59,352 nucleotides of DNA from Mucilaginibacter aquariorum (GTDB lineage: Bacteria; Bacteroidota; Bacteroidia; Sphingobacteriales; Sphingobacteriaceae), in assembly GCF_024498135.1 (NCBI RefSeq), contig NZ_JANHOH010000016.1, forward strand, positions 1 to 59,352. Direction: 5' to 3'. Both the position numbers and the translations under genes were made by a program. Shown one piece after another: positions 17,591-25,648 of the stretch (position 1 is the first letter of the stretch; every line of letters starts with the position of its first letter). The notes under the pieces are model-generated. The model was not told where the DNA came from. It did not search any database and worked only from the letters and a program-made list of their open reading frames with translations.

Positions 17591-18421
17591 TTGAAAACAT
17601 TTACCACCCGCCGGGAGATCCGGGAATACCTATCCACACAAAACCCAGCCAATGTTGGGTTTGTACCTACCATGGGTGCATTACACAATGGCCACCTGTC
17701 GTTAATTGCACAGGCAAAAAGTGCCAACGACATTGTAGTTTGCAGTATTTTTGTAAACCCTACCCAGTTTAATGATCCAAAAGATCTGGAGAATTACCCC
17801 CGTCCTATTGAGTCTGATATAGCCAAATTAGAGCAAGCCGGTTGCGATGTTTTGTTTAACCCTGCAGTGAGCGAAATTTATGACAATAATGAGCAATGGC
17901 ATTTAGACATTGGCCCGCTGGAGCATTTACTGGAAGGTGAGTTTAGGCCCGGGCACTACCAGGGCGTAACGCAGGTGGTGTATAAACTGCTGGATATTGT
18001 TAAACCCAACACCCTTTACATGGGCCAAAAAGATTATCAGCAGTTTATGGTGGTGAGCCGCATGGTGGAGCTGCTCAGCATCCCCGTTAAAATGGTGATG
18101 TGCCCAATTGAGCGCGAGCCGGACGGCCTGGCCATGAGCTCCCGTAATATCCACCTAAGCCCGGCCGATAGGCAACATGCTTTGATCTTATCAAAAACCC
18201 TTAACTGGGCTAAAGCAAATTTCGATAGCAATAACATTCCAAATTTGCAGCAACAAGCCATGGATCTGCTAAAAACTGAAGATGGGGTACAGCCCGAATA
18301 TTTTGAGATAGTTGACGGCGAAACCCTATTACCGGCTGATAAGAACAGCAAAACTATTGTAGCACTTACTGCCGCCCGCGTGGGCAAAACAAGGCTGATA
18401 GATAATATGCTGATAAAATAG
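17591..18421 (+). CDS. panC: Pantothenate synthetase (pantoate--beta-alanine ligase)
   Basis: PanC joins pantoate and beta-alanine using ATP, through a pantoyl-adenylate. Motifs include PTMGALHNGHLSLI (nucleotide-binding HIGH-like), VSIFVNPTQFN-type VCSIFVNPTQF, LYMGQKDYQQ, and MSSRN (KMSKS-like). No ATG fits: the frame opens with TTG at 17552 or at 17591. The latter yields KTFTTRREIREYL and a 276-residue protein of normal length, so it is preferred. panD follows 119 bases later in the same direction, giving a two-gene pantothenate locus, with beta-alanine from PanD feeding PanC. Confidence 0.94.
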   Translation: MKTFTTRREIREYLSTQNPANVGFVPTMGALHNGHLSLIAQAKSANDIVVCSIFVNPTQFNDPKDLENYPRPIESDIAKLEQAGCDVLFNPAVSEIYDNNEQWHLDIGPLEHLLEGEFRPGHYQGVTQVVYKLLDIVKPNTLYMGQKDYQQFMVVSRMVELLSIPVKMVMCPIEREPDGLAMSSRNIHLSPADRQHALILSKTLNWAKANFDSNNIPNLQQQAMDLLKTEDGVQPEYFEIVDGETLLPADKNSKTIVALTAARVGKTRLIDNMLIK

Positions 18422-18424
18422 TTG

Positions 18425-18516
18425 ATGGCTAATAGTCGATAGCCCATAGAAATCTAAGTCTTTTTTATGTCTTATATATTTTACGAACCATGGACTATTG
18501 ACTATCGCCCATGGAC
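18425..18516. repeat. Degenerate GATAGTC/ATGGACTAT repeat between panC and panD
   Basis: ATGGCTAATAGTCGATAGCC (from 18425) is imperfectly complementary to GGACTATTGACTATCGCCCA (from 18492). The words GACTAT and GATAG recur in both orientations. It is another intergenic hairpin-forming repeat and may separate the panC and panD transcripts. Confidence 0.5.
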
Positions 18517-18528
18517 TAAAATAATTCC

Positions 18529-18536
18529 TACCTTTG
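18529..18536 (+). promoter_or_regulatory. -7-like element directly before panD
   Basis: TACCTTTG matches the Bacteroidota -7 consensus TAnnTTTG and ends only four bases before the panD ATG, so the transcript would start at or near the start codon (leaderless). No convincing -33 TTTG was found at the expected spacing. Confidence 0.4.
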
Positions 18537-18540
18537 CACC

Positions 18541-18891
18541 ATGATTATTGAGGTATTAAAATCAAAACTTCATCGCGTTAAGGTTACGCAGGCCGAACTG
18601 AACTATGTTGGCAGTATAACCATTGATGAAGATCTTATTGAAGCGGCTAATATCATCCCGAACGAGAAAGTGCAGATTGTTAACAATAACAACGGCGCCC
18701 GCTTTGAAACCTACGTTATAAAAGGCGAACGAGGTAGTGGCACCGTATGCCTTAACGGCGCAACCGCAAGGCTTGCCCAGGTTGGCGATGTTGTTATCAT
18801 TATGTCATATGCCTACATGGAAACCGAAGAAGCCCGCAATTACGAGCCAATTTTGATATTCCCGGATGCAAATAACAAATTAATAAAATAG
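18541..18891 (+). CDS. panD: Aspartate 1-decarboxylase
   Basis: A 116-residue PanD that makes beta-alanine from aspartate for pantothenate synthesis. It is a pyruvoyl enzyme: the proenzyme is cleaved between G24 and S25, seen here in YVGSITID, and S25 becomes the pyruvoyl cofactor. K9 and the conserved ATARL segment (CLNGATARLAQVGD) are present. It acts as a cytoplasmic tetramer. It follows panC. It may also have its own promoter very close to the ATG. Confidence 0.96.
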   Translation: MIIEVLKSKLHRVKVTQAELNYVGSITIDEDLIEAANIIPNEKVQIVNNNNGARFETYVIKGERGSGTVCLNGATARLAQVGDVVIIMSYAYMETEEARNYEPILIFPDANNKLIK

Positions 18892-18958
18892 TACTGCTAT
18901 TTCTGCGCTTAACCCTGCCCTCTATTATTTTTACGTTAACTAAAAACACGGGAATAAA

Positions 18959-19011
18959 TTTGCTTTTTTTGATAGGTAAATAATATCTTTAAAGAATACT
19001 ATTTACCTATC
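18959..19011 (+). promoter_or_regulatory. Promoter with overlapping 12-bp inverted repeat before the toxin-like lipoprotein gene
   Basis: TTTG (18959-18962), 21 bases, then TATCTTTA (18984-18991) fits the Bacteroidota promoter pattern. Perfect arms GATAGGTAAATA (18971-18982) and TATTTACCTATC (19000-19011) bracket the -7 element and the expected start site, and end three bases before the ATG. This could be a repressor operator, or in RNA a hairpin hiding the ribosome-binding region. Confidence 0.55.
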
Positions 19012-19014
19012 ACA

Positions 19015-21147
19015 ATGAAAAACCTTTATCCTAAAAGCAACTCTACGCTTTTTAAGCTTTGCTTATTTATCTTTTTTACTCTGTGTAATATTCTTTATGG
19101 ATGCCGTAAAGAGATTCATACCGAAAAAGAATCTGCTACACCGCTGATTGACCCTACGCTTGTGGATGCAAAATCGTGGTACGAAAGAACCTATATTGCT
19201 AACAGTAATGGGCGATCGCTCCATACAAATGGTACCAGTACCGACCTCAGCCAGAAAGTAAAGCCCGACTGGCAGCATGCCTCAAATTACACCCGTTTAA
19301 ACAAAGATGTAATTGAAATGCCTCTTGACCCAAACAGTAAGTTTGGCTCGATATTAAAAAAGAAGGTTAATAACCATGCATACGATAAGAGCTATACCCG
19401 CAGCACGTTCTTGCTATTGAAAAGCGAGAAAGGTTATGAGGCTTATATCATGACGATAATTGCCGACTCATCTTATATCAAAAATAACCCGGCTAAGTTG
19501 GCTAACAACACCTACCAACAGCACGATGCCGATTTTAGCGGCTTGGTATTATACTTTACCCCAAAAGGTAAATATGTTAACGGTTATGCTTATAGGAACG
19601 GGCAGGTTGTATTGCCGGCCTCACAGGTACAAACATCTGGCAAACCAAGAGTGCAATTAGCGCAGGTATGTATAGATTGGTTTTGGGAGGTTTATATAGA
19701 CGGCAAATTGGTTTCATCCGAATATTTATATACCACTTGTACTGGTGGAGACGATGACGACGGTGGTGGCAGTGCGCCTCCATCAAACCCTTGTAATCCC
19801 CAATCGCCATCGCTTCCGCCGTCGCTGGCGAGCTCCATACCTGGAAGGCATTTGATTGTTAACACTGTACCTGGCGGAGGAGGCGGATTTTTACCTCCCA
19901 TTGGCGATACCCCTTGCGATTCACAACCGACACCACCACCACCGCCAAAGCCTCCTACTTTCGGCCTAAATAATTCGAATGCTGTTATTCCAAATGCAAA
20001 TTTCGGTGCGTTTTTAGCATATGTTAAAAGTTTGGGCTACAGCGTAAGTAATCCTGTAAATGGCTTGGCTTATGGTAGTGATGGCAGCCAGTATGCTGGG
20101 CAGTATACCTATGTTTTAGATGCATTAAAAAACGTAATTTCCTCTTATTTTACACCAGATTCAAACAGCGGCGCGTTTCAAGTAGGATACAATTACAACT
20201 TAGGGAGTACCCTAAATGACTCAAGTCCGACAACCCCGGCCATAACCATAATCTTCGGACCACCTGCAACTTTTGGCGATGGAACCATTACCTACAGCCC
20301 ACCTCTTCCTAACGGCGGAGGAACGATTGGTGGTAGCAGCAGCGATTACCCCGCTGAATGGTTTACAAGCGAAGACGAATTAGGTATAATAGGGGATGAA
20401 CTTCAACAGCAAGGACTTGAAAACACCGACCCTATCCCCGAATCGTATTATAAAAACGGCACTCCTATTGATATGACACCTGCCCCGGCCATCACCCGTA
20501 CCGTAAAAGGTGCACCAAGAAACGCCGGCTACTTTTGGGAACAGTTAATAAAAAAGAGACCCGAAATGTTTAGTGAAAGAAATCGAAATTATATTGTAAC
20601 TAAGCGATTTAAAGAAATTAGTGCAGATGGGCAATGGATAAAATATAACCCCACTCATATGGCTTATAAAGATTTGCCATTACGTCACCATCATGATGAA
20701 CAGGGATACATGGCCTATGCAATACCCGAAAAAGTACATCAAAAATGGACTAAAATTTTACATGAATTTAGAGCTAAAGGTAAAATTCTACACATTAAGG
20801 GAACACTTAACTCGTTTATTAACATTATCCAGGTATTTTCTTTTTTAACAGATATACAAACAGGCAATCCCGATGCCTGGGTAAACTGGTTTGGGACAAA
20901 TAATGAAGTTGGCAAAATATACAAACAACCCCTTACCAACGATTATTATATGATCACCAAACTAACACCATATAAAAACAGTGTAGGAAAAGTGATAAGG
21001 GCCATTGTTACATATGATGTGTATGCCGATTATATTTGGGATGATGACGAAGGAAAATATATGGGCGTACAAAAGCTTGGTGCATTTACAGAAGATATTG
21101 ATGTGCTAAATAAAAAATCAACAACAAGAAGTTTTCAAAGTAATTAA
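19015..21147 (+). CDS. Large lipoprotein with HNH/EndoVII-like nuclease toxin motif
   Basis: A 710-residue protein. Residues 1-30 form a lipoprotein signal ending ILYGC, with C30 lipidated. The following residues RKEIHTEK do not look like an acidic surface-export signal. An N-terminal domain of unknown type (about 40-240) is followed by an acidic/glycine stretch GGDDDDGGG and proline-rich linkers, a middle domain, then a C-terminal region from about residue 500. That region contains W-IKYNPTH and LRHHHDEQGYMAYAIPEKVH (H558-H560, H575), the layout of HNH/EndoVII-superfamily polymorphic toxins. About 130 further residues of unknown type follow. The SUKH-family gene ten bases downstream fits a toxin-immunity pair. 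Target and delivery route are unknown; the toxin assignment is inference. Confidence 0.65.
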   Translation: MKNLYPKSNSTLFKLCLFIFFTLCNILYGCRKEIHTEKESATPLIDPTLVDAKSWYERTYIANSNGRSLHTNGTSTDLSQKVKPDWQHASNYTRLNKDVIEMPLDPNSKFGSILKKKVNNHAYDKSYTRSTFLLLKSEKGYEAYIMTIIADSSYIKNNPAKLANNTYQQHDADFSGLVLYFTPKGKYVNGYAYRNGQVVLPASQVQTSGKPRVQLAQVCIDWFWEVYIDGKLVSSEYLYTTCTGGDDDDGGGSAPPSNPCNPQSPSLPPSLASSIPGRHLIVNTVPGGGGGFLPPIGDTPCDSQPTPPPPPKPPTFGLNNSNAVIPNANFGAFLAYVKSLGYSVSNPVNGLAYGSDGSQYAGQYTYVLDALKNVISSYFTPDSNSGAFQVGYNYNLGSTLNDSSPTTPAITIIFGPPATFGDGTITYSPPLPNGGGTIGGSSSDYPAEWFTSEDELGIIGDELQQQGLENTDPIPESYYKNGTPIDMTPAPAITRTVKGAPRNAGYFWEQLIKKRPEMFSERNRNYIVTKRFKEISADGQWIKYNPTHMAYKDLPLRHHHDEQGYMAYAIPEKVHQKWTKILHEFRAKGKILHIKGTLNSFINIIQVFSFLTDIQTGNPDAWVNWFGTNNEVGKIYKQPLTNDYYMITKLTPYKNSVGKVIRAIVTYDVYADYIWDDDEGKYMGVQKLGAFTEDIDVLNKKSTTRSFQSN

Positions 21148-21156
21148 CAAGGTATT

Positions 21157-21840
21157 ATGAAAGATATAATAAATAGTTTTTTTGACGCTTTTTTTTCATT
21201 TACATCGCCGGATGCTGTGTATGTGGAAAACACACCTCAGAACATGATGAATTCAGATGTTGATAGTGAAGGCTGGTATAAATGGAAACCAGTAGAGGGG
21301 ACATTATCTTATGAGGATTATAACAAAGTAGAAAAAAGATTTAATGTTAAGTTTCCCAAAAGTTTTATAGAATGGCATAAAAAATACTTTTTCCTCCGGG
21401 GAGGGTGTTCCATTATTTCCTTACCTCCGTCCTATCCTACCCAGGCTTTACAGCGAGTTATTGATAATCTGGACAATGACCTTTCCGAAGAACTGATCGC
21501 TCAAAAGTTATATCCTTTTGCTACTGATGATAATGATATAGGCTTTTTTGTTTTTGATGCACGGGAAGACAAAACAGATAATGAATACCCCATCAGGTTA
21601 TATGACCATGAATATGGTGGAGACCTTGACGGTTTAAGCGAAATTTTGTTTTCTTCATTTACCAAATTACTGGAATGCCTTACTTATGCTATGGAAAATG
21701 ACAGCCTACCCATGCATGAAAAGCTGGCCGAATTTATACGTATAGATCCGGAGGGTGCAGGTAAAGATGGGATTGACTTTTGGCTGGAAAGAATAGCTGT
21801 TGAAAAAGAGAGTTTTGAAGACCAAAATGGGATTAATTAA
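21157..21840 (+). CDS. SMI1/KNR4 (SUKH) family protein, probable immunity protein
   Basis: A 227-residue acidic cytoplasmic protein. The SUKH core is visible in EGTLSYEDYNKVEKRFNVKFPKSFIEWHKKY (a helix leading to the family's PxSFxxF/W pattern). It continues with a GFFVFDARED strand and YPIRLYDHEYGG, and ends in FTKLLECLTYAM. SUKH proteins are the most common immunity proteins of bacterial polymorphic toxin systems, and often counter HNH-type nucleases. It starts ten bases after the lipoprotein gene, so it is almost certainly in the same transcript. Binding to the upstream toxin domain is inferred from position. Confidence 0.8.
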   Translation: MKDIINSFFDAFFSFTSPDAVYVENTPQNMMNSDVDSEGWYKWKPVEGTLSYEDYNKVEKRFNVKFPKSFIEWHKKYFFLRGGCSIISLPPSYPTQALQRVIDNLDNDLSEELIAQKLYPFATDDNDIGFFVFDAREDKTDNEYPIRLYDHEYGGDLDGLSEILFSSFTKLLECLTYAMENDSLPMHEKLAEFIRIDPEGAGKDGIDFWLERIAVEKESFEDQNGIN

Positions 21841-21896
21841 AAAGAATATTAAAGGGGAACAATTAAGTACCGTATCAAAAAATATCTAATTATTAA

Positions 21897-22490
21897 ATGG
21901 TGAATACCTTAATGAAAACCCTTTTCATCATCATACTATTTTGCAGTATAGTTAGCTTTAAAGCGGCCGCACAAGATACTATACAGTATAAAGACTTACC
22001 TTCTTATATCGGCAGAAAGGTAAAAGTGATTATGCGTGTAATTAGCTTTGACTTGAGGAAAGAATACATTTACCTTTATATGGGGAACTTCTATCCCAAT
22101 CAAGAATTAACAATTATAGTTAAAAGGTATAATGGTAAAAAACGTATAAGGCTTAATAAGGACATTATACTGGGGCAGGTAGCTGTATCCTCAACCGGCT
22201 ATATCGCAACTTACGATGAAGGGCCGGATACCACTAAAAGTTATAACGACGCTGGTATAAATAAAGCATTTGAAAAAGTACATTCAGGTAATTCTATTGG
22301 GCTGAATACACCCTTTAAATGGCATCTTAAATATACCCCCAGAACAGAGCCCATTGATTTAAGAGGCAAATTAGTGATGCTTATAACCCAGCAAAAACAA
22401 ATAGGTGCCACCTATCACCCCCCTCCCGGTAACTTTAATTATTTACCTCCAACATGGAGCGACGATAGCTTCAACGATAATACCCCCTAA
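21897..22490 (+). CDS. Small secreted protein, possibly OB-fold
   Basis: A 197-residue protein with a signal peptide (KTLFIIILFCSIVSFKAAAQ), likely cleaved after AAAQ, so periplasmic or secreted. The segment PSYIGRKVKVIMRVISF followed by LYMGNFYPNQELTIIVKR resembles an OB-fold domain of Bacteroidota secreted proteins, in which such PNQxLTxxI strands recur. No known function. It follows the SUKH gene by 56 bases in the same direction and may belong to the same island. An in-frame ATG at 21912 gives an equally good signal peptide and may be the true start. Confidence 0.6.
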   Translation: MVNTLMKTLFIIILFCSIVSFKAAAQDTIQYKDLPSYIGRKVKVIMRVISFDLRKEYIYLYMGNFYPNQELTIIVKRYNGKKRIRLNKDIILGQVAVSSTGYIATYDEGPDTTKSYNDAGINKAFEKVHSGNSIGLNTPFKWHLKYTPRTEPIDLRGKLVMLITQQKQIGATYHPPPGNFNYLPPTWSDDSFNDNTP

Positions 22491-22628
22491 TTTACGTTAG
22501 TATTATCAATGAGCTTCTGCTTCCGTGTAATAAAATTCAACTGTATCTACATAAGGTACCAACAAATTATTAAATGCCGGGGCTTTAAACCATATTGAAA
22601 TTAAAATTTTAATATCCCTGCAAATTGC

Positions 22629-22663
22629 TATCTTTGCACCCCGACGCTGAGGTCGGGATTTTT
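22629..22663 (+). promoter_or_regulatory. -7-like element and 5'-end hairpin in the carB leader
   Basis: TATCTTTG (22629-22636) matches the -7 consensus. A hairpin, CCCGAC-GCTGAG-GTCGGG (22640-22657) followed by ATTTTT, begins at the expected transcript start, about 108 bases before the carB ATG. It could be a terminator-like attenuator or a 5'-protective stem. Confidence 0.4.
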
Positions 22664-22747
22664 CGCCTTTCAGCGCATAGGATTTATGTTAAATGGACTA
22701 CCCATTTTTAACTTTTGAATTTTAACTTTTTGACTTAGAAAAGCCCT

Positions 22748-25564
22748 ATGCCCAAAGATACTTCCATCAAATCCGTATTAATTATTGGTTCAGGCCCTAT
22801 CATTATTGGCCAGGCGTGTGAGTTTGATTATGCAGGTTCGCAAGCTGCCCTCTCCTTAAAAGACGAAGGCATCACCGTATCCATCATCAACAGCAACCCT
22901 GCTACCATTATGACGGATAAGGTTATTGGCGACAATGTTTACCTGTTGCCGCTTACTGTTGAAAGCCTTGAAAAAATACTGATCGAACAAAAAATTGACG
23001 CCGTACTGCCCACAATGGGTGGCCAAACTGCATTAAACCTTTGTATTGAGGCAGACGAGCAGGGATTATGGAAAAAATATGGGGTTAAAATCATCGGTGT
23101 TGATATAGCCGCCATCGAAAAAACAGAGAACCGCGAAGCCTTCCGCCAGTTAATGGTTGATATAGGTGTAGGCGTGGCTACTTCAAAAATTGCCAATTCA
23201 TTCCTTGAAGGTAAAGAAGCTGCACAGGATATTGGTTTCCCGCTGGTTATACGCCCAAGCTATACCCTTGGTGGTAAAGGCGCAGGCTTTGTACATAAAA
23301 AAGAAGATTTTGACGCTGCTTTAAGCCGTGGCCTGCAAGCATCACCAACCCACGAGGTATTGGTAGAGCAGGCAGTTTTAGGCTGGAAGGAATACGAGCT
23401 GGAGCTTTTGAGGGATAGTAATGATAACGTTATCATTATTTGTTCTATCGAAAACTTCGACCCAATGGGTATCCACACCGGCGACTCGATAACCGTGGCA
23501 CCTGCTATGACACTGAGCGACCGCTGTTACCAGGAAATGCGTAATCAGGCCATCAAAATGATGCGTGCCATTGGTAATTTCGCGGGGGGCTGTAACGTAC
23601 AGTTCTCGGTAAACCCTGCTAATGAAGAGATCATCGCTATCGAGATCAACCCACGTGTATCGCGTTCATCAGCATTAGCATCAAAAGCAACCGGTTACCC
23701 AATTGCTAAAATAGCTGCAAAGCTGGCTATCGGTTATAACCTTGATGAAATAGAAAATCAGATCACCAAAACTACTTCGGCATATTTTGAACCGACGTTG
23801 GATTACGTGATCGTAAAGATCCCCCGCTGGAACTTTGATAAATTTAAAGGCGCTAACCGCGAGCTTGGTTTAACCATGAAATCGGTAGGCGAGGTGATGG
23901 GTATTGGCCGCAGCTTTATCGAAGCTTTACAGAAAGCCTGCCAGAGCCTGGAAATTGGCCGCGCCGGCCTTGGTGCCGATGGCCGACAAAGCCGCAACCT
24001 TGACGAGATAATGCACAGCCTGGAGCATCCAAGCTGGGACAGGTTGTTCCACATCTATGATGCCATGAGCCTGGGTGTGCCAATTGAATCGATCAGAAAA
24101 GTTACTAAGATTGACCGTTGGTTCCTGAACCAGATACAGGATGTAGTGAACGTAGAAACAGAACTGCGCCGCTACTCGCTGAATAATATCCCCGAAGATT
24201 TCTTCTTCACTCTAAAACAACGCGGTTTTTCTGATACCCAGATAGCTTATGTTTTAGGTAACGTAACCGAGGAAGATGTTTACAAACGCCGTAAAGCGTT
24301 GAACATTAACCGTGTTTACAAAATGGTGGATACCTGCGCGGCAGAGTTCGCGGCAAAAACACCATATTACTACTCTACTTACGAGGGCGAGAACGAGTCT
24401 ATCGTATCTGATAAAAAGAAAATAATTGTATTGGGGTCGGGCCCTAACCGTATTGGCCAGGGCATTGAGTTTGATTACAGCTGCGTACATGGCTTACTTG
24501 CTGCTAAAGAAGCCGGCTATGAGGCTATCATGATCAACTGTAACCCCGAAACCGTATCTACCGACTTTAACATGGCCGATAAGCTATACTTTGAGCCCGT
24601 TTTTTGGGAGCATGTACGCGAGATCATCGACCTGGAGAAACCGGAAGGTGTAATTGTTCAGTTAGGTGGCCAAACAGCCCTTAAAATGGCCGAGAAGTTA
24701 CATGAGCATGGCATCAAAATAATCGGTACATCTTTCAATGATATGGATGTGGCTGAAGATCGCGGCCGTTTCAGCGACCTGTTAAAAGAGCTTGGAATCC
24801 CTTACCCTAAATATGGTGTTGCCGAAAGTGCTGAAGAAGCGCTGGAAGTTGCACACGAAGTAGGCTATCCGGTATTGGTTCGCCCAAGCTACGTGCTTGG
24901 CGGCCAGGGCATGAGCATTGTGATAAACGATGAGGATCTGGAGAAAGCTGTGGTAAATCTGTTGAAAAATTTACCCGGGAATCGGGTATTAATTGACCAC
25001 TTCCTTGATCGCGCTGCCGAAACTGAGTCGGATTCTATCCACGATGGGGAAGATGTTCACATTATTGGTTTGATGGAACACATTGAGCCTGCAGGCATCC
25101 ACTCCGGCGATTCATTTGCAGTATTGCCACCGTTTGACCTATCAGCTAACGTGATAAGCCAGATGGAAGAATACACAGAAAAAATTGCCCGTGCTCTAAA
25201 CGTTCGCGGCCTGCTAAATATACAATTCGCGGTTAAAGATGATAGGGTATATGTGATAGAAGCTAACCCGCGTGCATCGCGTACTGTACCTTTTATAGCT
25301 AAAGCGTACGATGTACCTTACATAAACATAGCTGCCAAAGTAATGCTTGGCGTAAACAAATTAAAAGACTTTACCATAGAGCGCAAGCTTAAAGGATATG
25401 CAATAAAAGAGCCTGTATTTTCGTTTGATAAGTTCCCGGAAGTAAACAAGGAGCTTGGGCCCGAAATGAAATCAACAGGCGAAGCCATCAGGTTCATACC
25501 TGATCTGGAAGACCCGTATTTCAGGCATCTGTATAAAGAAAAATCAATGTATTTAAGCAAGTAA
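22748..25564 (+). CDS. carB: Carbamoyl-phosphate synthase large subunit (lacking the MGS regulatory domain)
   Basis: A 938-residue CarB. It makes carbamoyl phosphate from bicarbonate, ammonia (from CarA) and two ATP, for pyrimidine and arginine synthesis. Both ATP-grasp halves are present: the first begins VLIIGSGPIIIGQACEFDYAG and the second, near residue 557, IVLGSGPNRIGQGIEFDYSC. The E. coli enzyme has about 1073 residues, with a C-terminal methylglyoxal-synthase-like domain that binds UMP and ornithine/IMP. Here the protein stops at the end of the second ATP-grasp half, so that allosteric domain is missing. Many Bacteroidota have this short form. carA is not in the window. Confidence 0.96.
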   Translation: MPKDTSIKSVLIIGSGPIIIGQACEFDYAGSQAALSLKDEGITVSIINSNPATIMTDKVIGDNVYLLPLTVESLEKILIEQKIDAVLPTMGGQTALNLCIEADEQGLWKKYGVKIIGVDIAAIEKTENREAFRQLMVDIGVGVATSKIANSFLEGKEAAQDIGFPLVIRPSYTLGGKGAGFVHKKEDFDAALSRGLQASPTHEVLVEQAVLGWKEYELELLRDSNDNVIIICSIENFDPMGIHTGDSITVAPAMTLSDRCYQEMRNQAIKMMRAIGNFAGGCNVQFSVNPANEEIIAIEINPRVSRSSALASKATGYPIAKIAAKLAIGYNLDEIENQITKTTSAYFEPTLDYVIVKIPRWNFDKFKGANRELGLTMKSVGEVMGIGRSFIEALQKACQSLEIGRAGLGADGRQSRNLDEIMHSLEHPSWDRLFHIYDAMSLGVPIESIRKVTKIDRWFLNQIQDVVNVETELRRYSLNNIPEDFFFTLKQRGFSDTQIAYVLGNVTEEDVYKRRKALNINRVYKMVDTCAAEFAAKTPYYYSTYEGENESIVSDKKKIIVLGSGPNRIGQGIEFDYSCVHGLLAAKEAGYEAIMINCNPETVSTDFNMADKLYFEPVFWEHVREIIDLEKPEGVIVQLGGQTALKMAEKLHEHGIKIIGTSFNDMDVAEDRGRFSDLLKELGIPYPKYGVAESAEEALEVAHEVGYPVLVRPSYVLGGQGMSIVINDEDLEKAVVNLLKNLPGNRVLIDHFLDRAAETESDSIHDGEDVHIIGLMEHIEPAGIHSGDSFAVLPPFDLSANVISQMEEYTEKIARALNVRGLLNIQFAVKDDRVYVIEANPRASRTVPFIAKAYDVPYINIAAKVMLGVNKLKDFTIERKLKGYAIKEPVFSFDKFPEVNKELGPEMKSTGEAIRFIPDLEDPYFRHLYKEKSMYLSK

Positions 25565-25567
25565 TTT

Positions 25568-25591
25568 AAAACTGGCATCAGTTTTGAATTT
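25568..25591 (+). terminator. Possible weak terminator after carB
   Basis: AAAACTG (25568-25574) and CAGTTTT (25579-25585) form a 7-bp stem with a GCAT loop, immediately after the carB stop. The following T-tract is broken (GAATTT), so termination may be partial. Confidence 0.4.
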
Positions 25592-25648
25592 AAGGTTAGT
25601 CGCCTTGAGGTTTACGGTGACTATATGGTTTAATTTAGTACTATAGTA

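Noticed and set aside
22629..22660. tRNA or tRNA-like gene after TATCTTTGCACCCC
   Set aside because: The promoter-like start resembles those of some tRNA operons, but no cloverleaf, TPsiC arm or CCA end follows.
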